This document shows, piece after piece, positions 56,427-64,000 of a DNA stretch of 64,000 bases. The notes beneath the pieces were generated by a model, which was not told the origin of the DNA, searched no databases, and saw only the letters and a list, made by a program, of their open reading frames with translations. The DNA comes from Flavobacterium sinopsychrotolerans. Its GTDB lineage: Bacteria; Bacteroidota; Bacteroidia; Flavobacteriales; Flavobacteriaceae. The stretch spans positions 55,090 through 119,089 of the forward strand of contig NZ_FODN01000009.1 of assembly GCF_900110375.1 (NCBI RefSeq), read 5' to 3'. Position numbers and translations under genes: made by a program. The first letter of the stretch is position 1. Each line of letters opens with the position of its first letter.

Positions 56427-58883
56427 ATGTTAGATATAAAAGATTTTTCGGGTTTTGAAAATCAAGCTGGTTTTGACTTTAAAGATTTTTTAATTAAAAT
56501 TGGAAGTTACTGGAAGTGGTTTCTAATTAGTTTATTAATCTCTTTCACTATTGCCTACCAAGTGAATATTCGTAAAGAAAAAATTTACGGAATGGAAACG
56601 TTAATAGCAGTGAAAGAAGAAAGTAATCCTCTTTTTACTTCAAACACCAGCTTGGTTTTTAATTGGGGAGGTACTTCAGATCAAGTTCAAACGATTTCAA
56701 CAACCTTGCAATCCAGATCTCATAACGAGATAGTGGTAGACAAGTTGCAATATTATATAAATTACCTAGTTCAGGGGAAATACAATCTGATAGATGCTTA
56801 TGGCGACGTACCCTTTTATGTAAATATTGATAAATCTAAAGGTCAATTGGCAGGAAATCTGATTGGGATTAAGTTTCTAAGCGAAAATGAATATGAAATC
56901 AGGATTCCATTTGAGAATCAAAGTGTTTCAATACTAACGTATTCCAATAATTCCTATAGCAATACAAATGTTGAAACCGGGGATTTTGTAAAAAAATATA
57001 AGGTTGGAGAACAAGTGTCTTTGCCTTTTTTAAATTGGAAATTACAAATACAAGAGAATCCCGGTTTTTACAAAGGAAATGAATATTTTGTCCAATTTAA
57101 TGGTTTTGATGAAACAGTATCCAGATACAAAGGGATAAATGTCAGGTCAGATGATAAGGGTGGTTCGATCATTACTCTTGGCATGCAGGGAACCAACAAA
57201 GCCAGACTGGTAGAATATTTAAATGCAACGGTTAAAATGCTTATAAAAAGGCAATTAGACAGTAAAAATCAGTTTGCGACCAATACAATTGCATTTATAG
57301 ATAGTACGCTTGTGGCTATGGAATCCCAATTGAAAGAAACTGGGGATGAATTAAAATCTTTCAGGAAAGATAAAAACATTTTTGATATAGAAGAAGGAGG
57401 AGCAAAATTTTCAGACAAAGCACTAGAGTTTGATGTTAAAAGAGATGAAGTTATTCGTAAAATAACGTATTACAACTCTTTGAAGGCGTATTTGAAAAAT
57501 AGTGTGGATTATTCTAAACTTCCTGCTCCAACGGTTGCTGGAATCGAAGACCCTAATATAGTGGTTAATGTTTCAAAATTGATTGCACTTTCCACACAAA
57601 GATCAGAAATGGCTTATGCGGTAAAAAGTGATAAGATATTCAAAGATTTTGACAATCAGATGGAGGCTGTGAAAAAAGTTTTGATAGAAAATATTGCCTC
57701 GGCCAAAGCTTCTTTACAAGAAGATCTCGCTATGGTCAACAGCAAGATCAATCAGACTGAAAGTGCAATAAAAAAATTGCCTGAAGACCAACAAGAGCTT
57801 ATTAAAATAAAAAGGAAATATGATTTAAGTGATAATATTTATAGCACATTTCTTCAAAAACGCAGTGAAGCCGATATTGTTAAAGCTGCAAATTTATCAG
57901 ATATTCATTTTATTGATCCAGCTAAGGATGTTGGAGGAGGATTAATTGGGCCTAAAACTTCAGTTAATTATGTGTTGGCTTTATTTTTGGGAATTTTGAT
58001 TCCCTTATTATTTGTTTTTGGAATTTTCTTTATAAATAATGCTATTCAAAATGCCGAGGATATTAGTAAACTGACTAAAATTCCAATCATTGGAGTGGTG
58101 GGTATAAATAAAGATGATTCAAGTTTGGCAGTATATGAAAAGCCGAAATCTGCATTATCAGAGTCATTTAGGGCGATTCGTTCCTCATTGCAATTTTTGT
58201 ACAAGAAACAAAACGTTGATGGAGCAAAAACACTAATGATCACATCCTCAGTCAGTGGCGAAGGAAAAACATTTTGTTCCATAAACATTGCGACAGTATT
58301 TGCCCTCAGCGAAAAAAAGACGGTTATCATTGGACTTGATTTAAGAAAGCCTAAATTATTTGATGAATTTAATTTATCCAATGAAGTGGGTGTTGTGAAT
58401 TATCTAATCAAGCAAAAAAGTGTGGATGAAATTATAAATCATACTCAAATCCCTTTTTTGGATGTTATCCTCTCAGGACCAATTCCGCCAAATCCATCAG
58501 AGATGATTTTGAGTGAAAGTATGGGAGAGTTAATTGCAGAATTAAAGAAAAAATACGATTATATTATTCTGGATACACCACCTGTTGGTTTAGTGTCTGA
58601 TGCATTAGAATTAGCTCAGTATTGTGATGTAACTTTGTATATTGTAAGACAAAATTTCACTAAAAAGGACATGATTACGTTATTGAATAATAGAGTGAAA
58701 AGAGGAGAGTTAGATCATGCAAGCATTGTTTTGAATGGGTTTGCGAATAAAGCTAAATATGGTACAGGTTACGGATACGGCTACGGTTACGGAAATGCGC
58801 CTTATTCTAATGGGTATCATGAAGAAGAAAAGCCGAAAAATTTCTATGAAAGAGTAGCACAAAAATTACTAAAGAAAAAATAA
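56427..58883 (+). CDS. Wzc-like capsule/EPS tyrosine autokinase
   Basis: 818 residues. Wzz-type N-terminus with TM1 at ~28-48, a long periplasmic coiled-coil part (~270-500; includes PEDQQELIKIKRKYDLSDNIYS), TM2 at ~515-540, then a BY-kinase domain: Walker A SSVSGEGKTF (~608), Walker A' IIGLDLRKPK, Walker B YIILDTPPVG (~712). The C-terminus has seven tyrosines in 17 residues (~777-794; GTGYGYGYGYG), the autophosphorylation cluster. It controls polymer length and export with the Wza-like protein. Confidence 0.93.
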   Translation: MLDIKDFSGFENQAGFDFKDFLIKIGSYWKWFLISLLISFTIAYQVNIRKEKIYGMETLIAVKEESNPLFTSNTSLVFNWGGTSDQVQTISTTLQSRSHNEIVVDKLQYYINYLVQGKYNLIDAYGDVPFYVNIDKSKGQLAGNLIGIKFLSENEYEIRIPFENQSVSILTYSNNSYSNTNVETGDFVKKYKVGEQVSLPFLNWKLQIQENPGFYKGNEYFVQFNGFDETVSRYKGINVRSDDKGGSIITLGMQGTNKARLVEYLNATVKMLIKRQLDSKNQFATNTIAFIDSTLVAMESQLKETGDELKSFRKDKNIFDIEEGGAKFSDKALEFDVKRDEVIRKITYYNSLKAYLKNSVDYSKLPAPTVAGIEDPNIVVNVSKLIALSTQRSEMAYAVKSDKIFKDFDNQMEAVKKVLIENIASAKASLQEDLAMVNSKINQTESAIKKLPEDQQELIKIKRKYDLSDNIYSTFLQKRSEADIVKAANLSDIHFIDPAKDVGGGLIGPKTSVNYVLALFLGILIPLLFVFGIFFINNAIQNAEDISKLTKIPIIGVVGINKDDSSLAVYEKPKSALSESFRAIRSSLQFLYKKQNVDGAKTLMITSSVSGEGKTFCSINIATVFALSEKKTVIIGLDLRKPKLFDEFNLSNEVGVVNYLIKQKSVDEIINHTQIPFLDVILSGPIPPNPSEMILSESMGELIAELKKKYDYIILDTPPVGLVSDALELAQYCDVTLYIVRQNFTKKDMITLLNNRVKRGELDHASIVLNGFANKAKYGTGYGYGYGYGNAPYSNGYHEEEKPKNFYERVAQKLLKKK

Positions 58884-58913
58884 TAGATTATAATCTGTTT
58901 AGTAGCGATAAAA

Positions 58914-59894
58914 ATGAAAGAAAAAACTATTTTGATTACCGGAGGTGCGGGTTTTATAGGGTCTAATCTCTGTGAATATTTTTTATCCAAAAAATATAAA
59001 GTAATTTGTTTGGATAATTTTGCGACAGGATATCGACATAATGTTAAAGATTTTATTAATAATGCTGATTTTCATTTAATTGAGGGTGATATACGAAACT
59101 TAGTCGATTGTCAGCGTGCTGTTCAGGGGGTGGATTATGTATTGCATCAGGCGGCTTTAGGTTCTGTGCCACGTTCAATCAATGATCCTGTAACCACAAA
59201 TGATGTTAATGTTTCCGGATTTTTGAATATGCTAGTAGCCTCTCGTGATGCTAAAGTTAAACGTTTTGTTTATGCGGCGAGTTCTTCCACATACGGGGAT
59301 TCAGTGGGGTTGCCTAAAGTGGAGGAAGTCATCGGGAAGCCACTTTCGCCCTATGCGATTACTAAATATGTGAATGAGTTGTATGCCGATATTTTTAGTC
59401 GGACGTATGGATTGGAAACGATAGGTTTGCGCTATTTTAATGTTTTTGGACGAAAACAAGATCCAAATGGTGCCTACGCAGCTGTTATTCCAAAATTTGT
59501 GATGCAATTAATGCAATTGGAAAGTCCAATAATTAACGGGGATGGCAACTATTCTCGTGATTTTACCTATATAGATAATGTAATTCAGATGAATGAATTG
59601 GCCCTGACGACTCAAAATCCAGCTGCAATAAACACCGTTTACAATACTGCTTATGGCGACAGGAATACGTTAACTAATTTAGTAGATTATTTAAAAGAGT
59701 TTTTAGCCGAGTATGACCCTAAAATTGGGACTATCACTGTTGAATACGGCCCTAACAGAGCAGGCGATATTCCTCATTCGCTGGCCAGTATTGATAAAGC
59801 AAAACAATTATTGGGGTATGATCCAAAGTTTTCTATGCAACAAGGATTGAAAGAAGCGGTATACTGGTATTGGGAGAATTTGCGTGAGAAGTGA
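58914..59894 (+). CDS. UDP-N-acetylglucosamine/uronate C4-epimerase (SDR family)
   Basis: 326 residues of the extended SDR family. NAD-binding [15 protein letters not shown] at the N-terminus, catalytic Ser in [11 protein letters not shown] and YAITKYVNE with the YxxxK pair. The sequence ([29 protein letters not shown]) resembles the WbpP/TviC group that interconverts UDP-GlcNAc(A) and UDP-GalNAc(A). Its last codons and stop lie inside a heptamer repeat. Together with the dehydrogenase at 62069 it could make UDP-GalNAcA as in Vi-antigen synthesis; this is an inference. Confidence 0.88.
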   Translation: MKEKTILITGGAGFIGSNLCEYFLSKKYKVICLDNFATGYRHNVKDFINNADFHLIEGDIRNLVDCQRAVQGVDYVLHQAALGSVPRSINDPVTTNDVNVSGFLNMLVASRDAKVKRFVYAASSSTYGDSVGLPKVEEVIGKPLSPYAITKYVNELYADIFSRTYGLETIGLRYFNVFGRKQDPNGAYAAVIPKFVMQLMQLESPIINGDGNYSRDFTYIDNVIQMNELALTTQNPAAINTVYNTAYGDRNTLTNLVDYLKEFLAEYDPKIGTITVEYGPNRAGDIPHSLASIDKAKQLLGYDPKFSMQQGLKEAVYWYWENLREK

Positions 59895-60027
59895 GAGGTG
59901 AAGAGTGAGTGAGAGGTGAAGAGTGAGAAGTGAGAGGTGAGAGGTGAGAGGTGAGAAGTGAAGAGTGAGAAGTGAGAAGTGAGAAGTGAGAAGTGAGAAG
60001 GGAAAAGTGAGAGGTGAAGAGTGAAGA
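59884..60027. repeat. large heptamer tandem repeat (GTGAGAR family)
   Basis: About 20 units of exactly 7 nt: GTGAGAA, GTGAGAG and GTGAAGA variants, one GGGAAAA and one 4-nt interruption at 59905-59908. Five units in a row (59965-59999) are identical. The stop codon of the epimerase (59892-59894) is part of the second unit. The array fills most of the 171-nt gap to ugd. The minus strand has an open frame through it because 7-nt units without stops are read in turn; this is not taken as a gene. Confidence 0.92.
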
Positions 60028-60065
60028 AGTAAAAAATTAAATTAGCGAATAGAAAAAATAAAAGA

Positions 60066-61457
60066 ATGAAAATTACAAAAATTTGTTGCATTGGGGCAGG
60101 ATATGTCGGAGGGCCAACTATGGCAGTTATCGCTCAGAAATGTCCTGATATACAGGTTACGGTTGTTGACTTAAATGAAGCACGTATTGCGGCGTGGAAT
60201 GATGCAGATGTAGCGAATATTCCCATATATGAGCCTGGTCTTGATGCTATTGTAGCAGAGGCCAGAGGAAGAAATTTGTTTTTTTCTACGGAGGTTGAAA
60301 AAGCGATTGATGAAGCACAAATTATTTTTATATCAGTGAATACGCCTACCAAAACGTATGGTAAAGGCAAAGGAATGGCCGCTGATTTGAAATATATTGA
60401 ATTGTGTGCCAGACAAATTGCCAGAGTAGCTAAAGACAATAAAATTGTTGTTGAAAAATCGACTTTGCCTGTTCGAACAGCTGAAGCGATTAAAAGTATT
60501 CTGGATCATACCGGTAACGGTGTTCAGTTTCAAATTCTGTCTAATCCGGAGTTTCTTGCTGAAGGAACTGCTGTTCAAGATTTATTGCATCCCGATCGTA
60601 TTTTAATTGGAGGTGATTCTTCAGAGGAGGGTCAAAAGGCTATACAAGCCTTAGTTGGCGTGTATTCTAATTGGGTTGCCGCTGATAAAATACTAACGAC
60701 TAATGTATGGTCGTCTGAATTGTCTAAACTTACTGCAAATGCTTTTTTGGCACAACGTATCTCTTCCATCAACGCGATGTCTGAGCTTTGTGAAAAAACA
60801 GGAGCTGATGTCAATGAAGTGGCAAAAGCCATAGGAATGGACAGCCGGATAGGTCCTAAGTTTCTAAAAGCCTCGGTTGGATTTGGGGGATCTTGTTTTC
60901 AAAAGGACATATTGAATTTAGTATATATAGCCAAATCATACGGTCTGAATGAAGTTGCTGATTATTGGGAACAAGTAATCATTATGAATGATCACCAAAA
61001 GAGACGCTTTTCGAATACTATTGTGCAAACGTTATACAATACGGTTGCGGATAAGAAAATCACATTTTTAGGATGGGCATTTAAAAAAGATACGAATGAT
61101 ACCAGAGAGTCGGCTGCCATTTACGTAGCAGATGCTTTAGTTAATGAACAAGCTCAAATAGCGGTTTATGATCCTAAAGTTTCTGAGAAAAAAGTATTAG
61201 CCGATTTGGATTATTTAGAAACAAGAACAAGTGCACAAAACAAAGCATGCGTTGCTTCTTTTGAAGACCCGTATTTAGCTTGTAAAGGCGCCCATGCTAT
61301 AGCCATTTTGACAGAGTGGGATGAGTTTAAAGAATATGACTGGAAAAAAATATATGATTCCATGCAAAAACCTGCTTTTGTTTTTGATGGCAGAAATGTT
61401 TTAAACGCTGCTGAAATGAAGGCCATTGGCTTTGTATATCATGCTATCGGTTCCTAA
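60066..61457 (+). CDS. ugd: UDP-glucose 6-dehydrogenase (eukaryote-like form)
   Basis: Oxidises UDP-glucose to UDP-glucuronate with two NAD+. 463 residues: NAD fold with [30 protein letters not shown], the [10 protein letters not shown] segment, catalytic Cys in [14 protein letters not shown], and the C-terminal domain with [14 protein letters not shown]. The length and the G-G-P-T and long KxYGKGKG motifs are those of the animal-type UGDH seen in many Bacteroidota. It supplies glucuronate to the polysaccharide locus. Confidence 0.95.
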   Translation: MKITKICCIGAGYVGGPTMAVIAQKCPDIQVTVVDLNEARIAAWNDADVANIPIYEPGLDAIVAEARGRNLFFSTEVEKAIDEAQIIFISVNTPTKTYGKGKGMAADLKYIELCARQIARVAKDNKIVVEKSTLPVRTAEAIKSILDHTGNGVQFQILSNPEFLAEGTAVQDLLHPDRILIGGDSSEEGQKAIQALVGVYSNWVAADKILTTNVWSSELSKLTANAFLAQRISSINAMSELCEKTGADVNEVAKAIGMDSRIGPKFLKASVGFGGSCFQKDILNLVYIAKSYGLNEVADYWEQVIIMNDHQKRRFSNTIVQTLYNTVADKKITFLGWAFKKDTNDTRESAAIYVADALVNEQAQIAVYDPKVSEKKVLADLDYLETRTSAQNKACVASFEDPYLACKGAHAIAILTEWDEFKEYDWKKIYDSMQKPAFVFDGRNVLNAAEMKAIGFVYHAIGS

Positions 61458-61681
61458 CGACATTCGTTGAAAAGAAATGATGGGCCAGAATAATAAGAGG
61501 TCAAGAGCACTGCATACAAAATATTGACAATGAGTTTAAGAGGGTCAGAGCAACAAACAGTATAGAATATAAATAAAGAATTTCAGAGCGGTAAGCGATA
61601 GCGTCACAGCTTCAGCGCCATTAATGGGTCAGGGTGTGTTAGATGTACAATTGTTGATTGGTCACAGCTATAGTTAAAACG

Positions 61682-61697
61682 ATGCACTTTAGTGCAT
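61682..61697. repeat. small palindrome in the ugd downstream spacer
   Basis: ATGCAC-ttta-GTGCAT, a 6-bp stem with 4-nt loop. The surrounding 611-nt gap (61458-62068) has no convincing ORF; it holds this hairpin, the inverted repeat at 61721, and the promoter at 61965. Confidence 0.4.
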
Positions 61698-61720
61698 TCG
61701 CCTTTCAGGGTCTGGAAATT

Positions 61721-61784
61721 TTTGCCACAAATTTCACGAATTTTCACAAATTAATTCGTGATAATTTGTGAAATTCGTGGCAAA
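61721..61784. repeat. imperfect long inverted repeat in the ugd downstream spacer
   Basis: TTTGCCAC (61721) pairs with GTGGCAAA (61777-61784), and the next bases AAATTTCACGAATT pair with mismatches to AATTTGTGAAATTC. The inner part repeats the words AATTTCAC and AATTCGTG. It is a candidate extragenic palindrome; a single copy is in the window. Confidence 0.6.
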
Positions 61785-61964
61785 TAAATAAGTGATACAA
61801 CCGTGCAGACTTTAAATCGGCTAACCGAAACTATGAGCTTTAAGCACATAGTGGTTTATTTTGCTTTTTTATTGGGGGTTAGTGTTTTAGCTTTTACCAG
61901 TTTGATTGATCGTACTGTTCGTTTCAGACAGTGTAAAGTGGAGGGAAAAACAACGCTTTTTAGC

Positions 61965-61972
61965 TATCTTTG
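61965..61972 (+). promoter_or_regulatory. -7 box before the second dehydrogenase gene
   Basis: TATCTTTG, 96 nt before the TTG start at 62069. This suggests separate transcription of the downstream part of the polysaccharide locus. Confidence 0.5.
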
Positions 61973-62068
61973 CCTATCCAATCAAGGGATAGTTTTTTGA
62001 TTTTTAAATAATATAGATACAAGCCCCCACAAAGGTTTTGTAATTTTTAACCAATTCCGTTTTTAAAG

Positions 62069-63352
62069 TTGAGTACAAATATAAAAATAGCAGTTATAGG
62101 GCTGGGTTACGTAGGTCTGCCTTTGGCAAGGCTTTTCGCGACCAAGTATGCTGTAGTAGGATTTGATATTAATCAGTCGAGAATAGCAGCACTTGCTGCA
62201 GGAAATGATGCGACACTTGAGATTGATGATGCTACATTGCAGCGTGTTTTACGCCCTGCACCAAGTAATGAAATTGGGCTTTATTGTACTGCTACTTTAG
62301 CTGATATTGCCGATTGTAATTATTTTATCATTACGGTTCCAACTCCGGTGGATAAAAATAATCGTCCTGATTTGACTCCTTTGTTTAAGTCCAGCGAAAG
62401 TGTGGGTTCTGTTTTGAAAAAAGGGGATATTGTTATTTATGAGTCTACTGTTTATCCAGGTGTGACTGAAGAGGAATGTGTTCCTGTGCTGGAAAAATAT
62501 TCGGGATTAAAATTCAATGTTGATTTTTATGCCGGCTATTCGCCAGAGCGGATCAATCCCGGAGACAAGGAACATACCGTTGAGAAAATTTTAAAAGTTA
62601 CTTCCGGTTCCACTCCGGAAGTAGGGCAGAAAGTGAATCAGCTCTATCAATCGGTTATTACAGCTGGTACCCATTTAGCCCCATCGATAAAAGTAGCCGA
62701 AGCGGCTAAAGTAATTGAGAATTCCCAACGGGATATTAATATTGCTTTTGTCAATGAACTGGCGAAAATATTTAATCTTTTGGAAATTGACACGCATGCG
62801 GTTTTGGAGGCTGCGGGAACCAAATGGAATTTTTTGCCTTTTAAACCGGGTTTAGTTGGTGGTCATTGCATCGGTGTTGATCCCTACTATTTGGCTCAAA
62901 AAGCCCAAGAAAAAGGATACCATCCTGAAATTATATTAGCAGGACGCCGCTTGAATGATAGTATGGGAGAATATGTAGCCTCACAAGTGGTTAAATTAAT
63001 GATTAAAAAAGGCGTGATTGTTAATGGTGCCAGTCTGTTGATGCTGGGAATCACTTTTAAAGAGAATTGTCCTGACGTACGCAATACTAAAATAGTAGAT
63101 GTTATTAAAGCATTGGCTGATTATGGCATTCAAATTACAATATATGACCCTTGGGCTAATCCTGTTGAGGTACAACGGGAATATAATCTAACAACAACAA
63201 CAGTACTGCCGCTTACAAAATTTGACGCCTTGGTTTTAGGTGTTGCACATACTCTTTTTTTGGATTTGGATTTGTCGCTATTGCAGCATAAAAGTAGTTT
63301 GTTGTATGATGTAAAAGGGGTTTTAGGTGCTGCAGCTGATGGGAGATTATAG
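62069..63352 (+). CDS. UDP-N-acetyl-D-glucosamine/-galactosamine 6-dehydrogenase (WbpA/TviB type)
   Basis: 427 residues. NAD fold AVIGLGYVGLPLARLFA, the FIITVPTPVDKNNRPDLTPL segment, ESTVYPGVTEEECVP, catalytic Cys in GGHCIGVDPYYLAQKA, and GITFKENCPDVRNTK in the C-terminal domain. These are the marks of the TviB/WbpA group, which makes UDP-HexNAc uronic acids, as opposed to the Ugd at 60066. The start is a TTG giving MSTNIKIAVIG; no ATG fits. No gene follows within the last 648 nt. Confidence 0.88.
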   Translation: MSTNIKIAVIGLGYVGLPLARLFATKYAVVGFDINQSRIAALAAGNDATLEIDDATLQRVLRPAPSNEIGLYCTATLADIADCNYFIITVPTPVDKNNRPDLTPLFKSSESVGSVLKKGDIVIYESTVYPGVTEEECVPVLEKYSGLKFNVDFYAGYSPERINPGDKEHTVEKILKVTSGSTPEVGQKVNQLYQSVITAGTHLAPSIKVAEAAKVIENSQRDINIAFVNELAKIFNLLEIDTHAVLEAAGTKWNFLPFKPGLVGGHCIGVDPYYLAQKAQEKGYHPEIILAGRRLNDSMGEYVASQVVKLMIKKGVIVNGASLLMLGITFKENCPDVRNTKIVDVIKALADYGIQITIYDPWANPVEVQREYNLTTTTVLPLTKFDALVLGVAHTLFLDLDLSLLQHKSSLLYDVKGVLGAAADGRL

Positions 63353-63371
63353 CAGAAGTTTTCTGTTTTTT

Positions 63372-63392
63372 GGTTCTAGGTTTTGGGTTTTG
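63372..63392. repeat. heptamer tandem repeat, right-end copy A
   Basis: GGTTCTA-GGTTTTG-GGTTTTG. A rotated version recurs at 63713-63733. Confidence 0.55.
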
Positions 63393-63393
63393 G

Positions 63394-63550
63394 TTTTACC
63401 CCAGCCCTAAAGGGAGCCGGAAATTTAGATCTTGATGTTGTTTCGACTATATGGAGACTTTAAATGGTGTTGCCAATGACTTTTTATTGAAAGTAAAAAT
63501 TAAGGGGTACTAATTTTCTTTTTTGCTTGATCAAAAAAGAAACAAAAAAA
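63394..63550. repeat. direct repeat, first copy (360-bp spacing)
   Basis: It matches 63754-63910 at close to 85-90% by eye, with the last ~70 bases (from CTTTTTATTGAA to the end) almost identical. It ends in a self-complementary TTTCTTTTTTG..CAAAAAAGAAA hairpin. Confidence 0.85.
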
Positions 63551-63560
63551 TCAAGCCTGA

Positions 63561-63696
63561 ATAGTTTTATCCCAAAAATCATCGGACGTATTTTCCTATC
63601 GCAACCCCAGCCGCTCGTGTTTCACACTCGACTCGGGGGTTACTCCCTTCGGCCAAGGCTTAAATCCTTACCGTGATTTTTTGGGATAAAACTATA
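63561..63696. repeat. inverted repeat enclosing a GC-richer core
   Basis: AATAGTTTTATCCCAAAAATC (left, ~63561) is the reverse complement, with one indel, of the sequence ending GGGATAAAACTAT (right, to 63696). The ~91-nt core is noticeably richer in GC (contains CAACCCCAGCCGCTCGTG and GACTCGGGGG) than its surroundings. It lies between the two copies of the direct repeat. No ORF of note. Confidence 0.75.
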
Positions 63697-63712
63697 AGGG
63701 CGGGGTTAGGAG

Positions 63713-63733
63713 TTCTAGGTTTTGGGTTTTAGT
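63713..63733. repeat. heptamer tandem repeat, right-end copy B
   Basis: GTTCTAG-GTTTTGG-GTTTTAG, the same heptamers as at 63372 in a shifted register. Confidence 0.5.
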
Positions 63734-63753
63734 GAGGAGGCTTGTAATTTTCG

Positions 63754-63910
63754 TTTTGCACCAGTCCTAAAGGTAGCCGAAAATTCAGCGCTTGATGTTG
63801 TTTAAAATACATGGAGACTTTAAATGCTGTTACCAATGACTTTTTATTGAAGGTAAAAATTAAGGGGTACTAATTTTCTTTTTTGCTTGATCAAAAAAGA
63901 AACAGAAAAA
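63754..63910. repeat. direct repeat, second copy (360-bp spacing)
   Basis: Second copy of 63394-63550, offset by exactly 360 nt. The remaining bases to 64000 show no gene. The whole 648-nt tail after the dehydrogenase gene is therefore repeats only. Confidence 0.85.
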
Positions 63911-64000
63911 TATTCACGGGTTGTTATTGTTTTTTTGGTATTCATGAATCTTCGATTTCACTGCCTGAAAATAAAAAGCTTAAAAACTACCTCAAAGTGC

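Noticed and set aside
59884..60027. CRISPR array
   Set aside because: The repeat unit is 7 nt with no spacers; it is a plain tandem array, and no cas gene is present.
59774..60091. 105-codon minus-strand ORF rich in Ser, Leu, Thr and Phe
   Set aside because: It is created by reading the heptamer array on the other strand and overlaps the ends of two real genes.
61803..62000. 65-codon ORF with a hydrophobic segment between ugd and the second dehydrogenase
   Set aside because: It contains the TATCTTTG promoter box, starts with GTG, and shows no recognisable family; more likely non-coding.
63561..63696. Possible tRNA-like or rRNA fragment in the GC-richer core at the right end
   Set aside because: No acceptor/T-arm arrangement or anticodon stem could be found; it is listed only as an inverted repeat.

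Overview
The window is a 64 kb chromosomal segment from a low-GC member of the Flavobacteriia (Bacteroidota), most likely Flavobacterium or a close relative. The signs seen are: a type IX secretion C-terminal sorting domain at the left edge; a SusC/SusD pair; at least fourteen genes preceded by the Bacteroidota -7 promoter box TAnnTTTG (three with a TTG about 19-20 bp upstream); almost no Shine-Dalgarno sequences, even before ribosomal protein genes; and the gene order rpoA-rplQ-carA-eno-gltA. No rRNA or tRNA gene, integrase, transposase, CRISPR array or prophage was seen.

Layout. 1-1324: end of a T9SS-exported protein and a beta-barrel outer membrane protein. 1.7-5.4 kb: hpt, adk, a CNNM/CorC-type membrane protein and obgE. 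5.5-12 kb: a 2164-residue alpha-2-macroglobulin-like protein on the minus strand with a SusC-type carboxypeptidase-regulatory plus TonB-plug module inserted. 12.1-16.8 kb: a TPR protein, then a compact operon of a Mur-ligase-like Mpl, GNAT, radC, a YjjG-type HAD nucleotidase and an unknown exported protein. 16.9-26.6 kb: rarA, a rhomboid protease, rlmB, susD, susC and a BamA/Omp85-like protein. 26.8-44 kb: the str, S10, spc and alpha ribosomal clusters joined in one direction (rpsL to rplQ, including fusA, secY, infA, rpmJ and rpoA). 44.4-50 kb: carA, an erythromycin-esterase-like gene, eno and gltA. 50-55.5 kb: two neighbouring guanidine-group-modifying hydrolases (an arginine-deiminase/DDAH-type enzyme and CtlX), marC, a CoA-binding protein, a sodium:solute symporter and recR. 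55.6-63.4 kb: the start of a capsule or exopolysaccharide locus (Wza-like lipoprotein, Wzc-like tyrosine autokinase, a C4-epimerase and two UDP-sugar 6-dehydrogenases). 63.4-64 kb: repeat-rich non-coding DNA.

How the genes work together. Most of the window is core housekeeping: translation, secretion, the TCA cycle and glycolysis, and repair. The accessory parts are envelope functions. The polysaccharide genes form a coherent set: the two dehydrogenases and the epimerase can supply UDP-GlcA and UDP-HexNAc/HexNAcA precursors, and the Wza/Wzc pair would drive polymer export.

The least explained content is in the spacers. (i) At six places there are tandem repeats with a period of exactly 7 nt but a different unit each time, the largest having about 20 units between the epimerase and ugd. 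(ii) An extragenic element with conserved flanks (AGGAGC..CCAGCT and CATCTGGGCT) around a variable hairpin occurs three times, with a possible decayed fourth copy. (iii) Structured leaders precede rpsH and rpsD inside the ribosomal cluster; the rpsH leader has a GUAA tetraloop hairpin. (iv) Several promoters lie so close to the start codon that the transcripts should be leaderless. Start codons were moved downstream of the promoter box for hpt, recR and the Wza-like gene.
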